Shown piece by piece: positions 56,561-64,000 of a DNA stretch of 64,000 nt (positions within the stretch are counted from its first letter, which is position 1; each line of letters opens with the position of its first letter). The translations under genes and the position numbers were made by a program. The stretch is from Escarpia spicata. Taxonomy: Eukaryota > Annelida > Polychaeta > Sabellida > Siboglinidae. The notes under the pieces are model-generated. The model worked only from the letters and a program-made list of their open reading frames with translations. It was not told the DNA's origin and ran no database searches. The stretch spans positions 54,204,622-54,268,621 of the forward strand of contig OZ023213.1 in NCBI GenBank assembly GCA_963995525.1, given 5' to 3'.

Positions 56561-57400
56561 TATATGTACCGATGACGCTGAATTACGTCATTGTACACGT
56601 GAGGCATTTCGTAATTGCCCTCGTCTCTGTTGATGGGTCTTCTGATTTTCCAAATCCGGATGGATTCCTTGATGTGCCGGATTCTTCGGTTGGGTTCTTT
56701 GTCAAACATTTTCGCTCTCTCCCAGACACAGTCATTGATGTTATTTTCAGTTGTGGCATAGTCTGTAAGGGCGGATTTATTTATGCTAGATATCAATCTT
56801 TTTTCCCCGCTCCTTGTGTATTTTTCATTTTTTATTTTGTCAACGTCCTTCTTTATCCCTCCAGTCGTGTTTAAGTAGTCTTGCTGTCTCCCCAATGTAA
56901 TCAGCACCACGGTTCTTGCATGTTATTTGGTGCGCCAGTTCGCCCGGTTCTTCTAGATCTACGTTGACCTTCGGATGTACCAGCCGGCGCGTGAAGGTGA
57001 TGTGGGGACGCATGGCTGTTACTACTCTTTACTATTACTATACCTTCAGTATTCGATGTACACTCTAATACTTCTCCATGTACGGGATGAGTACTTGGCT
57101 CTTGTAGTTTATGTCCTTTGTCTTTTTGTTGGTCTTTTTTCCTTGTGATCTCCGTCACCTTTTTCAAGGCCCAGGACGGATAGTCACATAATCTTAGAGC
57201 TCTTCTCTTCCTTCTTTGTAACTCATAACATATTATTTGGGGTTGGGGGACGAAAAGTTCAGGTATTGGTCAGTGTGCGTCTTGTTGTACACGGTGGACT
57301 TCACACTGCCATCTTCTTAATGGTTCACTTCGCATCCAGGAGGGGCATGCTGTTGATCTTTCGAATTGCCTCACGTGTACGATGACGACATTCAGCGTTA
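56554..57400 (-). pseudogene. Penelope-like element: end of RT, linker and GIY-YIG nuclease, decayed
   Basis: From 57360 downward on the minus strand: REAIRKINSMPLLDAK, TTRRTLTNT, then YPSWALKKVTEITRKKDQQK (linker), ITCKNRGADYIGETARLLKH (GIY-YIG core), SSINKSALTDYATTENNIND, MFDKEPNRRIRHIKESIRIW and INRDEGNYEMPHVYNDVI. This order is that of Penelope polyproteins. Stops and shifts are present and most of the RT is missing. The copy lies in DEG/ENaC intron 6, 170 bp after exon 6. Confidence 0.85.
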
Positions 57401-57406
57401 GCGGTA

Positions 57407-57450
57407 CTGATGAAACCAACCTGATACGTTAGACGAAAGCCTTTACCAGT
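57407..57450 (+). ncRNA. Degenerate hammerhead ribozyme motif, right terminal repeat
   Basis: CTGATGA at 57407-57413 and GACGAAA at 57432-57438 are in the right order and at the right distance. Stem II pairs only partly (AAC with GTT). The repeat at the other end retains only the second half. Probably inactive. Confidence 0.45.
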
Positions 57451-57500
57451 AAAATATTTTTGGATATGCAAAATGAAAGTTTTTGATTTCAAAAAGAACT
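57423..57500. repeat. Terminal inverted repeat of the Penelope-like copy, right
   Basis: Partner of 56480-56560, with a few substitutions and one-base indels. Confidence 0.85.
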
Positions 57501-57609
57501 AACATGAAGAATGTTCAGTGATAATAAAGGTAGCGTTGTTTCAGTGAAATTTAACGCGGTGAAACAAATGTAATACTTATATTACTTTTGTGATAATCCA
57601 TATAAAATA

Positions 57610-57614
57610 CATTC

Positions 57615-57647
<33 letters not shown>

Positions 57648-57701
57648 CATCTATACGACATAGAAGACAACAACAGTTGAAGTAGATGTAATTTCATACC
57701 A

Positions 57702-57772
<71 letters not shown>

Positions 57773-57790
57773 ATGATGAAATATATATAT
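57610..57790. repeat. (TA)n and (CA)n microsatellites
   Basis: TA-rich run at 57610-57648, CA repeats at 57703-57770, then a short TA run to 57795. Confidence 0.95.
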
Positions 57791-57799
57791 ATGTATAAT

Positions 57800-59575
57800 T
57801 ATCATTACCTTGAGCAACCGTAATGTCCCTTGGTTGGGCGATTGACTCAGCATGTCGTTTCCATATCTGCCTGTCTTGCGCTATCCTCTGCCAAATGGTG
57901 CCTTTCCAATACTCCTCTAGTTCGTGTCTCCGCCTTCTCGCCGGTCTTCCTCTATATCGTTTCCCTTATTAAGGTATCCCGTTAGAGATACGCGATGTCC
58001 TTCGTTTATCTCGTAACCTACTGATGTGACGTGCCCAGGTATACATCTGTCTTCTGAGTTGTTCTATTACGTCTTCAACCCTTAGCTTATCTTACCTAGA
58101 AGTTTGTTTTAATCTCTACATGTGTGATGTTTAACACACTTTTTTTCCATATTTGTTTTCTACGACTGCCTGGTTCTTTGCCTGGTTGGTCAGTGTCCAT
58201 GTTTCCGCGCCGATTGTTACCGCTGGAAGTACGCATGAATTTTTTAGACTTCAAAAGTTACCCTTGAAGATGTCGCGGTGTTTGGCGAATGCTGTCCAGC
58301 CGGTCGTGATTCTTCTTCGAATCTCTTTGTCTTTGGTGTTGTGTCTAATCCTGAATCGCTGTCCCAGGTAGACGTATCTTTCAACGTTCTCTATCAGCGG
58401 TGTGTTGGTATATAATGGTGTGTCGTTTTCTAGCGTCACTTTTGCCTTCGAAATATTAATTTGTTGACCTTGTTTTCTTTTTGTCAGCTAGCTTCTGCAG
58501 CAATTTTGGTATTTATTGCGGTGTAATACCGCATATTATGAGTATATTCTTAGCGAAGAGAAGATGACTGAGATATTGTCGTCTATCCTCAGGCCTGGAA
58601 TATTCTTTGGAGTGTTGCCGTAAACAGTTTGCGCGATATGTTGTCACCCTGTCGTATTCCTCCTTTGATGTTGATCTTATTGCTTTCTTTGTGTAAGTGG
58701 ACTGTCATCGAGATGGTTGACTAGATTTATTGAAGGAGTTAGACGTACCCGTCTTCTACCCGCTGTTCTTGAAGCGTGTTTAATATTGCTTTAATTTCCA
58801 CCGAGTCCAAAACCTCCTAGTAGTGGACGACTGCGAATCAGAGCGATATGTTATATCCCTGATACTTCTCATTCAGTTGGTATACGACGTGGATGTTGTC
58901 TGTCGTTGAGTACCTCCTTGTGATTCCTGCTTGCTCTCGTCGTTGGTCTTGGTTGATTGTCTTCTCTAGCCTATTCATTAGTATTTTTGTGAGTCATTTG
59001 TAGATGTTTCATAACAGACATATCGGTCTGTAATTCTTCAGAAACATGGTATTCACGATTAGGTACTTTCTAGATGTCGCCCAATCTACTGAGGTTTCGC
59101 CTCTTTGGTTTTACATTTCTAGGCCAAATTTGCCTGTTACCGTTTCCGAAAAGTTTGATCGTTTCCCTGTTTGTGTATTAAAGTCTCCCATCACTATCAT
59201 GTATTGGTTTGGTTTTACTAAAGTTTCATCCACGTCGATGTAGAAGTCTCTTCTTCTGAATATGATGTTTTTGGAGCATATACTTGTACTATCTTTCGTT
59301 TGTAGCGTATATTATTTTTCGATTTCTTGTTTATGAGAAAGCGTACTACTACTTCGCCGTTGTTCGCACTGGAATGATACAGCAGGTGGCCGTTTTGTAA
59401 GGGATTGAAGAATCCATCGCTTCTTTAACTTCTCCAAATCCCGATCACATCCCATGCTAATCAGGTTTCCCAAAGTTCCTCCTCCAGTTCTTGTGTCTGT
59501 TCATCTTTTGGTAGTGTTCTTACGTCATATCTTGCTATCTTCAGTCAATTAACCGTCTCTGTGCGGCTCATCTTG
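57800..59575 (-). pseudogene. RTE-like LINE, endonuclease end to C-terminus, decayed
   Basis: The minus strand shows an endonuclease piece (VDETLVKPNQYMIVMGDFNT, about 59240-59140), RT-region scraps, then ENVERYVYLGQRFRIRHNTK, DKEIRRRITTGWTAFAKHRD and IFKGNF (58439-58251). The C-terminus YWKGTIWQRIAQDRQIWKRH lies at about 57930-57840. These are successive blocks of insect/mollusc-type endonuclease-RT LINE proteins. Frameshifts are frequent and no catalytic Y-x-D-D was found. Confidence 0.75.
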
Positions 59576-59816
59576 ACCCAGATATTCTTAACACCCCCTG
59601 CATTACGTGACCAGAAACACCTCCGTCGTCATAGACTATTTCGATAAAGGTGGGGACCGAGGTCTTGGCTTTATTGTACTTTGCATGATGGTGTTGTTGA
59701 CCTACCCTTCCACGCTGGCTGGTGCGGGTTGGAAAGGGTAGGCCACGTAGGGTGATCGTAATTACATTGCCTAAGTTTCGACACGGCGGCCGATCTTCCG
59801 ATCGAGAGTTCGACAC

Positions 59817-60082
<266 letters not shown>

Positions 60083-60205
60083 TAGTATCCTCAAGTAATA
60101 ACTCTTGAGATCATTCAGAACAAAACCGCCTTCAGCCTGCGCAGTGCTCAACGAAATAATGTGTAGGTAATTGTAAATAAGTGTTTGTTGCTCTACTGGT
60201 TACAG

Positions 60206-60262
60206 ATGAGCCGCCCGTGTGTAACATCTCCCGATATATTAGTTGCCTGCAGCCATCGATAG
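60206..60262 (+). CDS. DEG/ENaC exon 7
   Basis: From GGTTACAG, joined in phase 1 to exon 6: D-E-P-P-V-C-N-I-S-R-Y-I-S-C-L-Q-P-S-I. It matches the stretch after C-G-C in the family (P-x-C-x-x-x-x-Y-x-x-C) and ends ATAG/GTGAGT in phase 1. Later exons with the palm end, TM2 and C-terminus are not in the window. Confidence 0.85.
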   Translation: MSRPCVTSPDILVACSHR

Positions 60263-61921
60263 GTGAGTGTATATATGTATAAATCAGACGGTCACCTACG
60301 CTATAGATATGTAGAATTCCCTGAATTAACCGCTCCTCTGCTTTGACGCTATATGTGTCATTGCGCGCGCTTTTTCGCCGTGGGGTACCGAATAAGTCCG
60401 TTTTATTATTAGCAGTAATAACAATGGGTAACTATTGTTGACATATTGCCTAACATAGCCTAGGACTAGTCGCTTGCCTTGCCCTTGGTTAGCCTTAGCA
60501 GTCCGAATATGCAATTACTAAACGTTTAATCACATATTATTTTGTGCTTGGTTGGATTATTTATCAGTTACCGTCCAAAGTATCGTTGCACATCGTATTA
60601 AAATAACATCCTGAAGAATTCATCCACGGCATAGTCTTTGATATGAGAGTTTGTTCATCTTTCTCTGTCACTGATTTCATCTTGTCTCGGCTGCGTCGTG
60701 ACAGCCCGGCTGATTAGTCTGTACTTCTGTTCAGCCAATATCCGACGTTTTCACTCATCGTGTTTCCATCTTGTTCCTTGTTCTTCACATTGCACGATAA
60801 CTGTGAAATAGTTGAGCGTTATTCTTCATTTAACACGGCTCACAAGTTAATTACTATGCGGGTGTGTTATTGTTTACGTGTATCCCCGTGTATTCGGTGC
60901 CCCACGTTGAAAAAGCTCGCTCAATGAGACATGTAGCGCCGAAGCAGGGTAGCCGTTAATCCAGGGTATTCCACATATCTATTCCTACGCGGAGAGTTTT
61001 TCGAGCGTGTAATAAATAACAATCGCATAACCCGACACCGAACATCAGACAAAAGACTTTCACCGAATCCGTCGAACAGGAAGGTACCGTGAATGGAAGG
61101 CCTAGCATTCAGAGCATCCGTGTACTATTTTGATGATGTCATTGAGCCAGATTTAGGCAGCGCCATGCCCTGACTCTGTAGGCTATTCAGAAAACCAACT
61201 CCAGATGACGATCGACGGCATCAGGACTAAAACACACTTGAGTTCGAGCTAAGCCCCAAATCAAAATTTGTGACGTCATATTACAGTGTTGTTGCATACA
61301 CGCGGAGCACTTTCTTGTCTAAGTTCAAAATCCGCCGAATTTCCGGTTTCAGTTGAACATGAACCGAAAACTCAGCCTATGCCTAAGCACTGTCGTTAAA
61401 CTTGTAGTTTGTCTGATTACAGGGAAATACTAGTGGCATAAAGCGTTAGTTTATTGAGTTACTTTATATTTGATCTAGTTTATCTACAAGGGGTAACGCG
61501 AGTAGTAACTGTCATGTCTCTCATTTCATGCTATATGAACTATGTTGTATTCACTGACATTGCAGTCCATGCTATGTTATGTCAGTGGTACATGTCTCAT
61601 TGTTATTATTGAACCACCCTCTAGTGACCATTGACCAGACTCTGACCAATTACTTTTACAGTGTCTGCCATCTTGTTTGTGGAAGTGACCACATGTGTTT
61701 CTCAGTTATTCTGCCAGTATTAAATGTTTCTTTAATTATACACACTATTGGTGATATTCATTAGCATATAAGTACACAAAAGTTCGTGTCAGCAGGTGGG
61801 ATTGTTTTCAAATGCCTACAAACTCTGTCGACATGCTTCAGTGAGTACATGGCTGAACTGGCTCTGAACTGCAGACAATAGCCTACTGTCTAAGTGTCTG
61901 TCTACTGAATATCATTCAAGC
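60263..61921. other. DEG/ENaC intron 7 and possible 5' LTR of the next element
   Basis: No exon recognised. The 5' LTR of the retrotransposon that starts at 61922 should lie in about 61400-61900, but with only one LTR in the window its limits cannot be set. Confidence 0.4.
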
Positions 61922-62733
61922 ATGACACGCCAGTTTGACCGGTTCGACCCAGAAAGAGAGCAAAGGTCCTCCTGCTTGATGCGTGCGGAGTTCTACTTCG
62001 ACTCAAACAAACTCACAACAGACCCAAAGAAAAAGGCTGCTCTGTTTTCAACCATGTCAACATAAATATTTGCACTTCTTCAGAATCTCCTGACTAAGGA
62101 AATGACAGAAGCTTCCTATGAAGAAGTGAAAGCGGCGCTTAAACTGCATTTCGAGGAAAAGCGTAATTTTCTTGCTGCGCGTCTCGACTTCTTCCGCACG
62201 TTTCAGCGGGAAGGTCAATCCATCACTGATTTCCTGGCCGAACTGCGCACTAAAGCCAAAGAGTGTGACTTCGAAGAGCAGTGCTGTGTCAAGTGTCAGG
62301 ACAATGCACTACGAGATAGGCTTGTCATGGGCTGTAGGCACACTTTTATACAGCAGGCAATTCTGAAAGAAACAGACGCTTCACTGACGAACGGACTACA
62401 GTGTGCTAAAATGGCAGAACTAGTTAGCAAAGAGCTGAACAAAATGGACGAACAAACAAAAACCACCCTCAGCAGGAGGTGCACGCTGTTCATCAAAGTC
62501 ATCCGTCACGCCAAAAGCAACGCTTCCGAGTTAAACAGCGACCTGATCACGGAGAAAAGGGCCGGGCTAACAATCAACCTAACAGGAGAGCCCAGAAAGC
62601 CTGCTATCGATGTGGTTCGCCTGCTCATCACCACAGAGACTGTCCATTCATCGACGCCGTCTGCTGCGGGTGCGATCGTAAAGGACACATACAGGCTGTG
62701 TGCAGGTCTTCCGGAAAGCCCGTCAAAAAGTAA
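61922..62733 (+). pseudogene. Gag with two zinc knuckles, broken
   Basis: The start MTRQFDRFDPERE continues to a TAA at 62063-62065 and resumes with the frame of MTEASYEEVKAALKLHFEEK (62102). Capsid-like sequence with FRTFQREGQSITDFLAELRT follows. The nucleocapsid is readable only in a shifted frame (62479-62733): CYRCGSPAHHHRDC then CCGCDRKGHIQAVC, two CCHC knuckles. Confidence 0.85.
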
Positions 62734-63080
62734 AAATGGCTCAACACGCGTTCGAGAAAAGTACAGAGACTATCGCAGTTGAGGTGCTCTCCACTTCCAC
62801 ACGCGTCGATAAACCGCAAATTTCAAACGTCGACCTACACTTCGAAGTGGATACTGGGGATGCTGTGTCGCTCGTTGGCCCTGAAATCTGGAAACGCATC
62901 GGATCGCCACATTTGACGTCGCCAAAGATCCAACGTTTCGGTTATGGCAAGCAACCGATTCCACTCAAAGGACAATGCAATGTCACTGTGTCCTGCAATG
63001 GGGCCAATAGGACTTTACTGATCGTCGTCGGAAAGGCAGGCACGTCACTTTTCGCGCTTGACTGGATCAAAGCATTCTAA
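62700..63080 (+). pseudogene. Retroviral-type aspartic protease domain
   Basis: ORF with NVDLHFEVDTGDAVSLV, the D-T-G active site, and TLLIVVGKAGTSLFALDWIKAF as the flap-to-end region. It overlaps the shifted end of gag and stops at 63078-63080, 70 nt before RT homology begins. Confidence 0.8.
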
Positions 63081-63149
63081 GTTGATGTCAATGTCTTTCT
63101 CTACAGCAATACTGCTACTACATTGCCTTCCACCACTGACTGACATGTA

Positions 63150-64000
63150 ATCGAAAAGTGTGATCGCGACCTAAGGAGGGTCCTAGACCAGTACCCAGCT
63201 GTCTTCGCGCCCGGATTGGAGCTCTCCACTAAGGTGAAAGCACGGCTTCTACTGAAAGAATATGCTGTCCCCAAGTTCTACAAACCGAGACCAGTACCAT
63301 TCAGTCGCATGGACGCCGTTGACAAAGAGCTACATCGTCTCGAGGATTTTGGGCATCATAACTCGTGTCGATCACAGTGAATTGGCGACGCCCATTGTCG
63401 TCGTGCAGAAGCCGAACGGAAAAGTGCGCATCTGCGGACACTATAAAGTGACTTTAAACCTTCAGCTGCACGTAGATCAGCACCCCATTCCGAGGATAGA
63501 CGAACTGTTCGCCAAGCTGCAAGGAGGAAAGCACTTTTCAAAACTTAACATGTCCGACGCATATATACAAGTAGAGCTAGATAACGCAAATAAGCAACAA
63601 CTCGTCATAAACACGCATAAAGGACCGATCCGGTACAATCGATTGTCGTTTGGACCGGCACCAGCGCCGGCCATTTTCCAGAAGTTAGTCGACAATCTGG
63701 TCTCCGACATTCCATATGTGACTGCCTACCTGAACGATGTGATCGTCACCGGACGGACGAAGGAAGAACACCTGCAAAACCTCAAGCAGGTCCTCTCTGC
63801 ATTGAACGAGTATGGAAGGAAACTGCGACTTGACAAGTGTGAGTTCTTCCTACAGCAGGTCACATACCTAGGACATGTGATCTCAGTAGATGGTCTCAAG
63901 CCATATGAGGAACGCGTCAACGTCATCGTCAGGTTTCCGACGCCCGAAAACGTTAAACAGCTGGAAAACTTCATCGTCAAGCTGAACTATTACGGAAAGT
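63150..64000 (+). pseudogene. Reverse transcriptase with altered catalytic box
   Basis: FAPGLELSTKVKARLLLKE and RPVPFSRMDAVDKELHRLED are in one frame. After a shift near 63350, TPIVVVQKPNGKVRICGHYK, QHPIPRIDELFAKLQGGKHF, SKLNMSDAYIQVELD, YNRLSFGPAPAPAIFQKLVD and TAYLNDVIV follow. The catalytic Y-L-D-D is Y-L-N-D, which should abolish polymerase activity. The reading continues to the window end (RLDKCEFFLQQVTYLGHVIS). Confidence 0.88.

Larger units (their letters stand above)
61922..64000 (+). mobile_element. Ty3-type LTR retrotransposon, decayed, cut by the window end
   Basis: Gag, protease and RT follow in order on the plus strand. The gag is split by a TAA and a frameshift, the protease is intact, and the RT is shifted once and has a changed active site. 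The RT style (PIPRIDELFAKLQGGKHFSK) resembles mag-like Ty3 elements common in invertebrates. RNase H and integrase must lie to the right of the window. Confidence 0.85.

Overview
This window is intron-rich, repeat-rich animal nuclear DNA. The cellular genes are split into short exons with GT/AG borders. The rest is dominated by metazoan transposon families: CR1/L2/jockey-type and RTE-type LINEs, Penelope-like elements, Ty3-type LTR retrotransposons and a P-superfamily DNA transposon, plus microsatellites and minisatellites. An invertebrate is likely (mollusc, brachiopod, annelid or lancelet-like); the sequence alone does not settle which.

Layout. Positions 1-13157 form a giant foldback. Two arms of about 4 kb (1-4075 and 9085-13157) are reverse complements, and the left one is cut by the window edge. 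The 5-kb spacer between them holds a decayed NADAR-domain gene, a small C2HC zinc-finger gene, three TATA boxes on the minus strand and the C-terminal half of a P-superfamily transposase. Each arm carries the same internally deleted CR1-type LINE and the same exon of a short-chain acyl-CoA dehydrogenase-like gene. Just outside the right arm lie the last two exons of a probable SLX1 gene (13404-14857), so the foldback may sit in an SLX1 intron. Positions 14.3-19.2 kb hold LINE remnants and 20.2 kb a long GA microsatellite.

Positions 22.3-32.8 kb are an RTE-type LINE copy split by a nearly intact Ty3-type LTR retrotransposon (22607-32420, minus strand) with near-identical 237/239-bp LTRs. Its order is gag, pol and then a third ORF in the usual env position. 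That third ORF encodes a zinc-finger plus TatD-family metal-dependent nuclease with all metal ligands present. I regard this as the most remarkable object in the window.

From 36.4 kb to 60.3 kb a DEG/ENaC-family sodium-channel gene runs on the plus strand. Seven exons (N-terminus with the His-Gly motif, TM1, finger and thumb region) have mutually consistent splice phases, and the gene continues past the last exon seen. Its introns hold Penelope-like remnants with hammerhead-ribozyme motifs, a jockey-type LINE, a second foldback built of degenerate satellite repeats (45535-55400), a 5'-truncated CR1-type LINE with an SGNH-esterase ORF1, and dinucleotide repeats. From 61.9 kb to the end is a second, decayed Ty3-type retrotransposon on the plus strand.

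Only SLX1, DEG/ENaC and perhaps the coiled-coil exon at 35226-35562 look like resident cellular genes. Homology calls come from reading motifs by eye; no database search was run.
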